From Larus michahellis (lineage: Eukaryota > Chordata > Aves > Charadriiformes > Laridae): 64,000 bases of DNA. Below the pieces are notes generated by a model. The model did not search any database. It saw nothing but the letters and a program-made list of their open reading frames with translations, and was not told where the DNA came from. Positions 50,701 to 63,089 of the stretch are shown piece after piece. Numbering within the stretch: position 1 is the stretch's first letter; every line of letters starts with the position of its first letter. Made by a program: the position numbers and the translations under genes. Location: assembly GCF_964199755.1 (NCBI RefSeq), contig NC_133904.1, positions 434,001-498,000 on the forward strand, in the 5' to 3' direction.

Positions 50701-52570
50701 ACGTGTCTTAATATTGATCTCAGCAGCAACGCAAGAGCAGCTCCTCTTCCTCCCCAGCTCCAGTCTCCAGACCCTTCCCATGGCCGTACCCGGCAGGTTC
50801 TCGCTCACCGAGCTCAGCCGTCCCCGTGCGCGTCCCGTGGCTGGGAATCGAAACCTCCTCCGGCCCCGAACCACAGCCTTTAGCTCAGGTTCAGCTGCTC
50901 CCCGGCTCGTTCGCCGATGGAGCCACTTGCCCGCCCGTGGAGTCACACAGACACTCTCGGCATCCCCTTGGCTGGCCGCGCGTGCCGTGCTCTCCTCTCC
51001 GCGTCCCCCCGGCCACCATCCCTTCTCCCACGCTCCGGGAAGGACGCACCGGGGCCGGCAGCGGCACCTCCCGACCCTGCTCCTCCGGGGGTTGTGAAAT
51101 TCGGTTCTCTTTCAGCATCTCTCCTCCCACTCCTGGGAGGTTTTTTTGTCTCCGTGCAATCTCTCTTCTCCTCCCGTCTCTCTCCACACTGCTGGGAAGA
51201 GCCGGGCTCTGCCCTGCCACATCCCTGCGGCTCCTGCCCGCCCCGGCCGCCCCCTCAGAGCCGCCCCCAGCTCCTCGCTCACCTCCGGGTCTCTACGCAC
51301 TTAAAATAGTTCTTTTTTTTACATGGCTTTCACTTCCTTATGCAATTTTACTCCTATTTACCTCTCTTCCTCCACCTTTAACCACCCCAACGCCTGTCAC
51401 CTGGGACCCGAGAGGCCCCTCCTGCAGCAGCGTTCTGCCCGACAGCCCCTGCATCCCCCCGCTCGCCCCTTGCTGGGTTCCACGTTTCCCCAGACTGAAA
51501 GCCGCCCGTCTCCAGACACTTTTCCCTTCCCTTTGCTCTTTTAATTCCCTCGGCTTCACCCATCCGCTCCTGAGCGGCTCCACCGCTTTGCACCGCTGTC
51601 CCCCCCCCGTCCCCCCCCAGCCACGGCGGACGCCAACCAACCGCCCTGACCGCGAGGCTCTGGGTAATCCCAAACTGAGCAGCCTCGAAAAGTTCCGCCT
51701 GGCTCATAAAAACCTCCCCGGTGCACACGGACGAGGTTTGGCTGCAACACCCCGGATCTGATGGGGGGGAACCAGGGTAAAAGCACCCCCCGCTCCCACA
51801 AGCCCCCTCCTGGCTGCGGCCCCCAGCGAAGGCGCTCCGCGAGGGACCGCGGCTCCCGAGCACCCGCACCCTCTGCGGAGGCACGAGTTATTTATTGCAG
51901 AGCTTTCTCTCAGGCCCCGTTTCCCGATGGAACGCTCTTCTCCCCGCTGCTCCAGGCCCAGAGGCAGACCAAAAAACAAAAAAAGCCACCAAAAGCCACC
52001 AAACTTCACGCAGCCCCTCCTGCAGGAAAGGGAGTCGAGAGCAGCCAAAACCCCAAGGGTTTGTGAGATTTACCTTTCACAGCCTTCCTGAGGAGCAGGG
52101 ACCACCCCCGCCGGGGCCCTCCCCATGTTATCTCTGCCCCGTCAGAGGGCAAACGAGCAAACGAGCGCTGCCGGAGGAGCCCAGCTGGTACCAGCAGCAG
52201 ATTATCTCACTTCGCTCACCCCCGTGCCTTCGGGGCTACGGGCTGCAGGACAAACCCCGCAGCAATCGGGGGGCACCTGGGGGATTGTTCCCAGCTGGAA
52301 GAAAATCAATGGTGGCACCTGAGCAGCGCCATCGGGCTGTGCCGGAGCCCCTCTCCCACGGCGTCTCCGCTGCCAGCCCGCGCAGCCGCGCATCCCGGGG
52401 CTGTGGGACCCCAGCACGGGTCCCTGCGCTGGAGCAACCCCCGCACCTGGACTCCTGTGGGCTCCCACCCCACGGAAGGTGCCATCGGGGCTGGGGGGCT
52501 GCCGGACCCCCATTGCCAGTGCCCTTTGTGGGACCCCCACTGCGGGAACCCCTTTGTGTTTATGTTTATA
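47761..52570. other. Non-coding region right of the CpG island
   Basis: No exon, RNA gene or mobile element is recognised. The stretch alternates GC-rich DNA with small AT-rich islands. One at 49425-49530 contains CTAATCAATAATTAAG and another is at 50100-50215. Pyrimidine-rich segments lie at about 51115-51200 and 51340-51420. It may be intron or regulatory DNA of ZNF710, whose human counterpart has a long first intron. Confidence 0.4.
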
Positions 52571-52593
52571 GTACGTAATAAATATATTCTGTT

Positions 52594-52630
52594 CCATCCC
52601 ATCCCATCCCATCCCATCCCATCCCATCCT
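52594..52630. repeat. (ATCCC)n pentanucleotide repeat
   Basis: About seven ATCCC units. It lies just before the first copy of the 180-bp direct repeat. Confidence 0.95.
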
Positions 52631-52649
52631 ATTTATTATGTGTGTACGG

Positions 52650-52831
52650 TGTTTACAGCCACCAGGTTATTGGCAAACTCTGGAAGGGAAAAAGGAATGT
52701 TTTCCAAACAACTGGAAATCACCGTTTCTGCAGAATAAACATGTACGGAGCATGAAGCCGCCCGGTCCCTCCCCATCGCCAGCCCAGGGACGTGGGAGCC
52801 GCCGGTGCCTTCGGGACCTTCCCAGGGACCT
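52650..52831. repeat. Direct repeat, copy 1 (~180 bp)
   Basis: Runs from GCCACCAGGTTATTGGCAAA to CTTCGGGACCTTCCCAGGGA. It is about 90 per cent identical by eye to 54013-54185, in the same orientation. It carries AATAAACATGTAC in the middle. It is not a repeat family I recognise. Confidence 0.9.
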
Positions 52832-54012
52832 TTGTCGAAGCCTTTGCAGGGTCCCCATGGCAGGACCCCCTCTGTGGAGCCCCCTCGCTGCAGGTGCCCC
52901 CGGGGGGGTCGCAGGCTGCCCCGCAGCTCTCGGTGTGGGGGTCAGACCTGCAGCGCTGCCGGGGGGCTGGGGGCGAGCCCCAGCAAAAATTGGGGCTAAA
53001 GACGACTGGGTGACGTCGGGCACGTGGGGGGGATCTTGTAGGGGGAGGAGGCTTTAAAACTCTTCAACAATTTTTAATGGAAAATGGCTGATCAACAGAT
53101 CCGTAACATTTGTGAGAAGACCTTTGATTTTATTTCTCTTCCTTTCTTAAAAGGATCTTTCATTTAAATTTAATAAAGGGAAAAATCACTTTCATCTTTT
53201 TTTTTTTTTTTTTGCGGTTTTCACGTAAAGCTGCTCAAAGCACCCACAAAAATTCTAAACAGAAAAATTGTTTTCTCCAAAAATCGCAACAAACGACTAA
53301 AATTATTCATAAAACCGATCCGGAGCATTTGTCCTGTATCAGGCCGGAGGATTGCCCGCGGGGATGGGGGCACGGAGCGCAGGCCCCACGGCTCGCCCGC
53401 AGCTGCCACCCCACGAGCGTCACCGGGAGCTGAGATAACGAGCCCAAGCTCTGAGACACGGGGAGGAGGACGCACGGTGCCAGGCTGCTGCTACCAAATA
53501 AACTCCGCGTCTTGAAAGAAATCAAACCAATTTTTAAATTAATTCAATCGGTGTCTCCACATTAGATACTGACTCCATTTTTTAAGGAAAACTTTCCTTA
53601 ACGACTTCTCTAGAAAGGAGAAAAAGCCTACTTATTTTAAGTCGATTAAAAAGCAGAACTGCTGCCTTCAGCCTTGGATTTGCTTTCTGACAAGGGAAGA
53701 TGTATATGACATCCCGTGTATCACGTGAAGTGGTTCTGGGTGGAGGAATTATCGTCTTTGGGGGCTCTGATTAAAAAAAAAAAAAAAAGGACACAACCTA
53801 CAGTTTGCAGCATGATCTAGATAACGTTTTTGAGTAAGATCCGGTGGAAAACCAAGTTGGGGAAAAGGACAACTTCAGGTCCGTAGGACAGACAACGTCT
53901 CGGGAGAGGAGCAGCTTTGTCAGATCACCTCAAAGCCTTCCCCAGCCCATCTGCTGATGTTTCTTTACCCCAACCTTTATGTCCATCCGCAAGAAGTAAA
54001 TATTTATGTTTG
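52832..54012. other. AT-rich spacer between the direct repeats
   Basis: Most of 53050-53950 is clearly AT-richer than the surroundings, with T17 (53198-53214), A16 (53774-53789) and a 9-bp inverted repeat TTAAGGAAA-AC-TTTCCTTAA (53582-53601). No open frame or LINE similarity was seen. It is a candidate conserved noncoding element. Confidence 0.4.
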
Positions 54013-54185
54013 TAGCCACCAGGTTATTGGCAAACTCTGGAAGGGAAAAAGGAATGTTTTTCAAGTACCTGGAAATCACCGTTTCTGCAGAATAAACATG
54101 TACAGAGCACCAAGCCGCCCGGTCCCCCCCATCGCCAGCGCAGGGACGCGGGAGCCACCGGTGCCTTCGGGACCTTCCCAGGGAC
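54013..54185. repeat. Direct repeat, copy 2 (~175 bp)
   Basis: Second copy of 52650-52831, same orientation, 1.36 kb away. It differs by scattered substitutions and very small indels. Confidence 0.9.
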
Positions 54186-55782
54186 CAGCCGAAGCCGCTG
54201 AGCCCCGGACCGTCTCTGGGCTCTGCAGTGACGCCCGCAGTGCCACGGAAGGAGGGCTCCGCTCCGCAGCCCACGAGCGACGCCTCACCGCTACCTCAGG
54301 GCTGGTTTTCAACCAAGTTTTTCCTTTTCCCAGCCCCGGCCACCCCGGCAGCCCCCGCTCCGGCTTCGGGAGCCACCGGCGACCGCAATAAATGACCCCG
54401 GGATTTATCCCGACCCGGCACTCGATTTCTGCTGGGGGCCCTTCGCTCCACGGGACGGGAATCGGCCACCGCTCTGCTGCCGCGAGGAGGTGGCAGCGCT
54501 GGCAGCCCCCGTCCCGCTGCCCCTGCCCACCCAGCACGGCCCGGTGCCAGCACACGCGGCGGCCGGGCTGGCACTGGCGCGGGCGGCACCGGTGGAGCTC
54601 TGGCACAACCTGCCCCGTGCCTCGGTGCCCCCCCCCGGTGCCAGCAGGTCCCTGCTCTGCCCTCACCGTCACACACCACGTTTTTCACCTTTGAAACGCG
54701 GCACCTGGAAGTGGTATAGAAATATCGAGGCCAAGCACAGGCAGGGGCTCTCCCTCCCCGGTCGGACCCTCTCCCGCCTCCCGCCATTCCTCCAGAAGTT
54801 CCACGTGTCTGAGTAGGTTCGGGGGCACCGTGGTGTCCTCCTTCTGCGGAAAACCTCCCTGCGGTGGGCAAGAAATGTTTCATCTGATGGAAACTGAGGG
54901 CGAGAGGGATCAGCCCCTCAGCAGCAGAGGATGCCCCAGCTGTTTGCCACGGAGGGAGGGAGCCACCATCCCAAATGCTCTTGTGGCTTCCCAGCATTCA
55001 GGCACCCACGCCGAGCTGGGACATCCCGCTCCTGCGTCCCTTTCTGCTGAGAATCCGCTCTCCTCCTCCACCCGAGAGCGAGCTCCATCCCTCCCTTGCT
55101 CCCCACCCCCAGCATCCTCCGCTCCTCCATCCCTCCGTCGCTCCCTCATTCTTCCCGTTTCCCTGGCAACGCCCATCTCGCACCGGAGATCTGTCCCCTC
55201 TCTCCCTCTTATCTTTCTCCTTTCTCTTTCATCTATCTCCTAATCTCCCTCTCTATTCCAAACCTCTGTCCTTGCTTCCTTTCTTTCTCTCTCCCTTTTC
55301 ATCTCCTCCAATGTCTTCTCTGTCTTGGGGTTACAATTATTTGAATCTCACTTTAAAAAAATAATCTACTTCATTAACCGCCGCGCCACCAGCTCCTCTC
55401 CTGCTCCTCCCGCAGCCCACCCGGGCGGCTCAGGACCCCTGCCCACGCCTCAGCCCCTGGCTCCCTCCGCCCGAGGACCACGCAGTCGCCCTGCTTTGCC
55501 GAGGCCCTTCCAACCTTCCCCCAAAGCCCTTCAGACAAAGGGGAAGCGGAATTCTCCTCTCACACTGCAAGACGTTCAGGATCGGGCCCAGACCCCCCTC
55601 CCGCCCGCGGGGTCACCTCCCTGCGTTGTGGTCGGGGCTGCCCTGCGAGGAGTCCCCACTTCCCTGGATTTTCCACGCATAGGCTATTCCCCAGAACGGC
55701 TGGGGGAGCAGGAGGGGAGCAGCCCCCGCACACCCCCGTGCTCCGGCACCGCTCCCCACAGCAGGATGAAGCCACCAGCTCC
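54186..55782. other. Non-coding, with pyrimidine-rich tract
   Basis: No gene is recognised. A C/T-rich tract fills 55193-55322 on the plus strand. Confidence 0.4.
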
Positions 55783-55938
55783 GAGCCCCGTCCCCATCCC
55801 TGATCCCTGTCCCCATCCCTGATCCCCGTCCCCAGCCCTGATCCCCGTCCCCAGCCCTGATCCCTGTCCCCAGCCCTGATCCCCGTCCCCATCCCTGATC
55901 CCTGTCCCCAGTCCCAAGCCCCGTCCCCAGCCCCCGGG
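55783..55938. repeat. 18-bp minisatellite, about eight copies
   Basis: Unit GATCCCTGTCCCCAGCCCT with C/T and AT/GC variants. Glycine/aspartate-rich frames on the opposite strand are translations of the repeat. Confidence 0.95.
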
Positions 55939-56093
55939 AAGCCGGTGGCTCCAGTCCAGCGCTCACTCGTGTGTCTCAGACCAGCCCCCATCTTCCACTT
56001 TATTTCAAGGAAACCAGAGGAGACTAAAACGGATGGGCAGAAAACGCTTTCCGAAAATCAGAGTCCTGATTGCGTCAGTTTGGCCACGGTGGG

Positions 56094-56222
56094 GTGAAGC
56101 TCATTCCATTAGCAGTGGCCCATCGGTCCAATCTATCCAAGTCTCTCTGTAGAGCCTCCCTATCCTCATGCAGATCAACACTCCCGCTTAGCTTCGTGTC
56201 ATCTGCAAACTTGCTGATGATG
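56094..56222 (-). mobile_element. CR1 LINE fragment, minus orientation
   Basis: Read on the minus strand it encodes [20 protein letters not shown] followed by [11 protein letters not shown]. This is the reverse-transcriptase FADD region of CR1, with the catalytic Asp pair kept. The fragment is truncated at both ends and includes no 3' terminus. Confidence 0.85.
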
Positions 56223-56455
56223 TTTCCCTCGGACCCGGCTGGAATCGCTGGGGTCCCATGGACGTGTACGAGACCCTTCCTGCTCTTCTGCCGTGTAAAA
56301 GCCCGAACCCACAGAACCCCGGCACCCCAAAGCCCTGTGTCCCCCAGACCTGAGTGTCTCTCCATGCCCAACGGCCACCCCGTGCCCCAGGGTCCCAGCA
56401 CCGCTTCTGGCACAGCGCTCCGGCACATCCCATGCTCTCCACGTGGGGCCCTGGA

Positions 56456-56893
56456 GATGCTGGGAGGGCCGGAGCACCTCTGCTGGGAGGACAGGCTGAG
56501 AGAGCTGGGGGGGTTCAGCCTGGAGAAGAGAAGGCTCCGGGGAGACCTTCCAGCCCCTTCCAGTCCCTCAAGGGGCTCCAGGAAAGCTGGGGAGGGACTC
56601 TGGAGCAGGGAGGGGAGCCATGGGACGAGGGGGAAGGGTTTTACACTGAGAGAGGGGAAATTTAGATGAGATCTCAGGAAGAAGTTCTTTGCTGTGAGGG
56701 CGCTGAGCCCCTGGCCCAGGTTGCCCAGAGAAGCTGTGGCTGCCCCATCCCTGGAGGGTTCAAGGCCAGGTTGGACGGGGCTTGGAGCAACCTGGGCTGG
56801 TGGGAGGTGTCCCTGCCCAGGGCAGGGGGTGGCAATGGATGATCTTTAAGGTCCCTTCCAACCCGAACCACTCTGTGATTCTATGATTCCCAT
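56456..56893 (+). mobile_element. CR1 LINE 3' end, plus orientation
   Basis: This is the 5'-truncated distal part of CR1. It contains AGGCTGAGAGAGCTGGG..GTTCAGCCTGGAGAAGAGAAGG, then TTGCCCAGAGAAGCTGTGG and CTTTAAGGTCCCTTCCAACC. It ends in the family's tail CTCTGTGATTCTATGATTC. Several small indels break the reading frame. It lies only about 230 bp from the oppositely oriented fragment. Confidence 0.93.
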
Positions 56894-59800
56894 GGGCTAC
56901 TTGTGCGAGCACAACGTTGCCCCTTCAGAACGAGCCAAAAGTGGCCTCTCCATCCCCATCCACCCGCCTCCTCCCAGTGCCGCCTGGGAACACCGGCCGC
57001 AGCTGAGAGCTCTTGGGATCTGCTTCCAGAGCTTGTTGTCACGTCATGCCTCAAAATGCTCCCGTTGACTCGCACTGGAGCACCAGCGACAGAAATGGCC
57101 ATCAAATATGGGTAATCGGTGTCCGGAGGTGGGGGCGAGCAGCGGCCAGGGGAGAGGGAGAGGGAGAGGGGCTGCTCCTGCCTGGACCCCCCTCTCGCAG
57201 CACGAGCACCCACACCCCAAACCAGCAGAAACAGCCCCGACCCACCGACCTCCCCGCGCTCTACGGGGCGCTGGGCGTTTGTCAGCAGCTGGGGACCCGT
57301 GGCGTGGCCAGGAGCAGGGAGAAATCCCACCCCGCCGCCGTCCCAGCCTGGCTTCAAAGCCTGCGCCCAGAATCCTCGCTCTCCCTTGGAAAACATTTTT
57401 TGCTTTTAAGTGAAATAAACAGGGAAAGAAAAGACTTTCAAGTTCCTCCTTGCTGCAACGACTTCTCTCCGACATACTCCCTTTCCTCTCCGAAAATAGA
57501 AGAGCTATTCAAAAAAGATGCGAGAAGAAAAAAGGAACTGAATAGAGGAAAAGGGAAAGAAAAAATGGAGCCCCAAGGGGGTGGAGAAAAACAGAATGAA
57601 AAGACAGCAAAAGTAAAGAAAAGGGATGAAAAATAAAGGAGGGGGAAGAGAGAGACAGACAGAGAAGCTTTGAAAAGAAAGAATGCTCCCAGCCTGAATA
57701 CAGTGTGCATGAAAAAAAGAGCGCTTGAAAAGAAACAGCCAGATGAAATGACCTCTCATTCACAGCCCGTGCCAATCACCACCACAATGTAAATCCTTTC
57801 TTCTTTTCTGCATTCTCTCTCTTTCCAGCGGGGGCAGAGGGAAGAGGAAGAAAGGGGAGTTAATTCTCAGCACAGCAGAAAATAAATCTGCTCTTTGCTA
57901 ACTCCCTGAAAGAGACGCCGAGCTACTTTTAAAAATACCTCTCCCCGTAATCACGCATGCAGATATGTAAAACAAAAGTAAATGCAACCCGGCGGCGCGC
58001 GGCTCTGGGCAGGACTGTCCTCGCGCAGAAGGTCCCTGGGATGAAAAGCCACCGCGCCGTCCCTTGGAAAAACCACGGAGCAAATACCCAGGGAAAACAG
58101 ATCTGCGGGAACAAGCGCGGCCGGGAAAGGCAGCCGGCGCCAGAGATTTAGGTCAAACCCCAAACCTTGCACAGAACGACGCGGGGCGTCCGTGACGGAC
58201 GCAAAACCAGGGGCCCGATTCCAGGCCAAGCGCTGGGGGTGCCGGGGGGCGAAGGGCGGGTGGGTGCCCAGGGCAGCCCCCCCGGCAGAGGAAAGCAGCA
58301 GCGGGAGAGGCCACGCGGGGCTTTTTCCGTGGGTTTGCAAAGCCCAGCACCGTCCCGCTCTGCTCAGCACCTTCAGCGGGGTGCGGGGGGGGGGTAACAG
58401 ACCCTCACGCGTGAAGATGAACCCAAAAGCACGGGGGGGAGGGAGGCACGAGGACGTGGGACAAAGAGGGACAAAGTGGGAGTGGAAACACCATGAGAGG
58501 AACGTAGTAAAGACGGAGCCCAGCGGGAAGCGGGGTGCCCCGGGGAGGGGGGCGGCAGGCGCCCGGGGCAGGACCCCCGCGCAGCACCCCCGGGGCCGGG
58601 GTTAATCATCGACGGCGGGACCTCAAAGCGGAGCAGTAAAAGTGGCGGGAGGTCGAGGAGCCGAGGCACCAGCGGGGGCTCAGGCACCCCCGTATCTATA
58701 ACCCTGGCTGTAAAAGGGGAAAGACAACCAAAACGTTACGAATGTGGTGAGGTGTGCGCCAGCCCAGAGGGAACCGGCGCTGCCCGACAGGATGTGAAAC
58801 CGCCTCTCGGGGGGGAGGACGGAGGGAAGAGACCCCCCGGCTGCAGAAAGATGGTCTCACTTTCAAGAGCATTGCTGCCCTTACCCTTAGGAACAATTCT
58901 AATCTATTTTTCCTATTCCCCGTCTGTGGAACTTGCCCGTGCGCAGGACGGCAGCTGCTGGGCCTGTCACCCCCGTCCCCCCCGGGCTCCGTCCTGCGTT
59001 GGGCTGCCAGAATGGGAGAAACGGGGACGCCGGGACTGCCCGGGTCCATTCGCGGCAGCCACAAATCTCCAACTGGAGACTTAAAGGCCGGGAGGAAGGC
59101 GAACGCTCCGGACTGCGCGGGATTTTGCCGACAAGTTCAATCTTCCCCTGTGCTGGAAAATGCTCCCCCCACACCCCCGTGCCCGGGCAGACCTTACCCC
59201 TCTCTCTGCGGGGAAGGGGGAGAGGGCGACCGACGGTCCCGGGGTGAGCACGGACGGGAACCTCAGCACAGGCTGCGGTACGGGCACGCAAACCCCCTCT
59301 GCTCCTCAAACAGCCGCCCCCGGTGTCGGAGACAGGGGATCCCAGAGCCCTGCCAGGGCTGCACCCCCTCCCCTGCCCGCTCCCCTCCCCTGCCCGCTCC
59401 CCCTCCCCTGCCCGCTCCCCTGCTGCCGGGCACGGGCTGCACTCGGCCACCGGTGCCGCACGCCGCACCGCAGCACACGGACAGGTGCCGGACATGGCAG
59501 CAGTGCCGGTGCCTGCGCCATGCGCCCGCGGAGCTGGGGCTGCTGCGTGCTGCGACGCTCACCGCGTCCGCCGTCACCGCTGCTGGGCCGGGTGATGTGA
59601 TAGTCACAGCCAAGGGGTTCTAATTTGAGCGTGTTAATTAATACTCGACCGGATAATCTTTCACATGTAAAACTCGTCAGAGCTTCTGAAGCCCACTCTC
59701 AGCGGTAAGCGGAGCCGGGTCCCGCTGCCATCAGAGGCTGGTGTGACGAGGGGGTGAGGGGACATTTCACTCTGTGTCTCCTCTGTGAACTTCACTTTTT

Positions 59801-62800
59801 CCGAGAAAAGCAGTTTTTTGGAGAAAAGTGCTACCGACCGCACTGGGCCCCGTGGGCCATTGGCCATGGGCAGGTCCCTGAGCACACCGCGACAGCGGTT
59901 TGCCCACAGCCAAGGGCAAAGAGCCGCGATGAGCCTTTGCGAGGCGACGTACGGCCAGGGCAGCGCGGAGCAGGCAGCACCTCCCAGCTCGATGTCTCGG
60001 GGATTACCCCCGCCACGCGGAATCAGCCACTGGAGCTCCCAGGTTGTGCCAGCCCTGGGGGGGGAAACGTTAAATAACGAACACACGGAGTGCACGCACG
60101 GAGTGCACTTTTCTGCGGCCGTGGGTGAACGGGGGAGGGAGAATCGGAGCTTTCCCGCAGCGGGCAGGGGCTGGGGACCTGGGACGCCTGGCAACGTCCC
60201 ACTTCCAATTTCTCGGACAACAGCGTTTTTGCACCTGTTGCACCCTTTTAGGAGCAGACCTGACGGCTCAGCTGCAAACCCCACAGCGCTTTCAGATCCA
60301 CAAGGCAAAAAAGGTTTCATATCCTTTTCTGAGCAGAAGCTTCTCTTTCCTCCCCCAGGCTTTCGGGGGTGAGCCGAAGCCAGCCCTGCCCGCTCCGCTC
60401 CCGTGGTCCCGACGCTCTCCGGCGGCCACGCAGACGCAGAGCCATTGCGGGGGCTTCGCGCAGGCTGTTCCCCCCGCCCTGTCCCCTCCGGACCCCCCAG
60501 GGCTCCTCTGCAGCGCTCCGCAGGGTACAAACCCCGGGAGGGGGCGAGAGGGGAGTCGGAGGAATGAGGGGCACCCCCCAGTGCCCCCCCCGAGCCCCGC
60601 TAGCCTCAGCACCCTCCCCGGCAGCTGTGGCTCAGGGCACCGCAGAGGGTCTCCGGTGACACCCCAACTGCAAACTCGGGGCGAGAGGGGGAAGAGGAGT
60701 TGGAGACAGACGGCCACGGGACTCGGGCTGAGACCCCCCCCAGCCCCGGGGCGCCCAGCTCCATCCCCACAGCCAGGACCCGCCGCCGCACGGCCACCCG
60801 TGGGGGACAGCGAGCACACGGTGACAAACAGCAGCGCGGCTGCCTGGTGGGCGCCAGCACGGAGGGCTTCGGTAGCCAAAACCTCATCTTGGCAAAGGGG
60901 CCATCGCAGCCGACGGCGCTGCCCAGCTCCATCCTGCCGGTACCCAGCAGCACGAGGCCGGTTCTGCGCCCGCCCGCACCGGGGCTCAGCTGGGAACACG
61001 GATAACGCCCCGCATCGCCGCCATTTCTCGACCCTCAGCAAACGGGCTTCCGAGCAGCGGTGCAGACACACCGGCCCCGTCCACCACCCACCCCCCCGAC
61101 GCCCTGCGGGGCCAGGGACGGTGTCCCCAACCCCAACAACCCCGAGCAGCGGCACTGCGGGAACACAAACAGCCTGCTCCAAAATACCGCATTTCGGCAT
61201 TAAAGGAAAAAATCCCGTGGCACGGAGCCTAACGCAGCACAGACGAGAAGGCTGAGGCAGCGACGGGTACAAGTCAAGGCAGCAAAGTCAGCGAGGGATA
61301 TGGAAAGCGCCTCGTCAAGCCAGGAGGCACCGCGTCTGCCCTAACGAAGGATAATCAATGTACGGCGAGAAGGATAATGAATGTGCGGCAGCCACAGGAC
61401 GGGTGCTTCAGAGAGTAAAGGCTGTGCATGTAACTTCAGACTATTTGACAGTCTATGAGTGACGTTTGGGGTTTTTTTTTTTTGTTTTTTTAAGTTGAGC
61501 TACTTTTTATTCCACTTCAGAGGCATCAATGAGAACCACCCGGGGCTCCCTGCGGAAAGGACCCCACATCTGCCATCCCTCGCGCTCCTGCTGACTTCAG
61601 GGCAGCAGAAACCTAGATTTTGGAATCCGTGTCCTGAAACGCATGAGACGGGAGCGGCAGAGCGGTGCCCGGTGACACCTCTGCTCTCCCGGAGCTGCAG
61701 GAGGGGCGTCCGGCAGCCGGGTCCCTGGGGGTGGCTGCAGTTCTCGGCACCTTCTCACTGGGGACGAGGTGCGCAGCCCCTGCCATTGGATTCACGTCTT
61801 TGCCACCGGCCGCCTGCGAACCATAAACGCATTTTTCCTGCGCAGCAAATGTCTTTTAAAGCCCCGGCAGGAGAGGACCATGGCTGCTTTTGTCGCCGGA
61901 GAAGGCAAAAGCTGTTGCCGGTCTGGAAGGACGCGGCGTTAACGGCAAACTCCTGTAGGGTCCACAGGGCCAAGGTGAAAAGAAATTTCCGCTTATTGCG
62001 CTTCCGTTCTTGTGTATGTTATCACGTCCTGAGCGTTCACCCAGCCCCCCCAACACCCAGTGGGGGCTGAAATTTTACACAAAATGTCATATTTATCGAT
62101 GTTTTCAAATGGTGCTTGACGGGCAGAGGTTGGTGCCGCTGCCCGGAGGGTATGGCGCCGCCGGAGCGTCGGGCACGGGCACAGCCCGGAGCTCGCCCCT
62201 GCGGTGCCCCCGGGGCCGGTGCGGGGCAAACGCGGGGCTGGGAGCTGCCGCGGGCACCAAGGGAATGAGACACCCGCCGGCGTGATGTGCTCGGAAAGAG
62301 CTTGTTGCCAGATATAATGGAAAACGCAGCGGACAAACAGTGTCCAGGACGGAGGGGGGTGGGGATGTTTGTACTTTTTACTCATCTTAATAAATATTTC
62401 ATACTGTATCTACAGAGCTGGGTTTGTCTATAGCTTTGCCTTTGCTTTGGCAGCACCAAGGGCCAGCTCACGCTCAGGTCGGCTCAAACCACCCCCATCC
62501 CCCTTTTCATCACAATCTGCATAATTGCTGCATTCTGCACGCTTTCGTCTTACAGCAAGAAAGTCCTATAAATATACAGAATATTCAGCTGTTGAAATAA
62601 TTTGCTTATATGTGTCCCTTGTTGATAATCATAAAATGAAACCAAACCACTCAAGCCCCCATAAATCAAGGCTCGCTCTCTGCAGACGAGTTCTGCAATT
62701 ACCCTGACGGGCTTCACAAGCGCGCGCTGAATGGCCAAGGCGTAAAATGGGGAACAACGAGAAGAAATTCTGCGAAGAGGCTGGGCACCACCGACGGAAA

Positions 62801-63089
62801 AGGCTCTTTCAGTTCTGCCTACGGTTCTGTTCTTCCAGAAACCCGGTGTTTTCCTGGAGGGCAGCCGTGCCACGAACCCCGGCGTGAGGCCGGACGCCCG
62901 CGATGAGCTGCTCTGCACGGGGCAGCCCCGGGGGCCGAGGGGTGAACCCCCCCGGGAGCGCGGAGCAGCCAGGGAGGATGCACACCCGCATCGCCGGGGC
63001 ACAGCCCAGGGCAAACCCAGGAGGGCAGCTCCATCCCGGCCTGAGAGCGGTAACTCTCAGACGGCTCCAAAAAAACCAAAAGATTGCAA
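56894..63089. other. Non-coding region with AT-rich islands and CpG segments
   Basis: No gene was identified. A purine/A-rich tract lies at 57500-57690. AT-rich islands that stand out are 57740-57970, 59600-59720, 61340-61480 and 62360-62720, the last with TCTTAATAAATATTTC (62384-62399). CpG-rich segments lie at about 58200-58620, 59160-59600 and 60400-61170. A TCCCCTGCCCGC tandem repeat occupies 59366-59425. Islands of this kind can be conserved enhancers, which cannot be judged from one sequence. Confidence 0.4.

Noticed and set aside
52650-54185. The two 180-bp copies as long terminal repeats of a retrovirus-like element
   Set aside because: There are no typical terminal dinucleotides, primer-binding site, polypurine tract or retroviral peptide between them, so a local duplication fits better.
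55786-55991. Gly/Asp-rich minus-strand frames as a repeat protein
   Set aside because: They are direct translations of the 18-bp minisatellite, whose length keeps the frame open.
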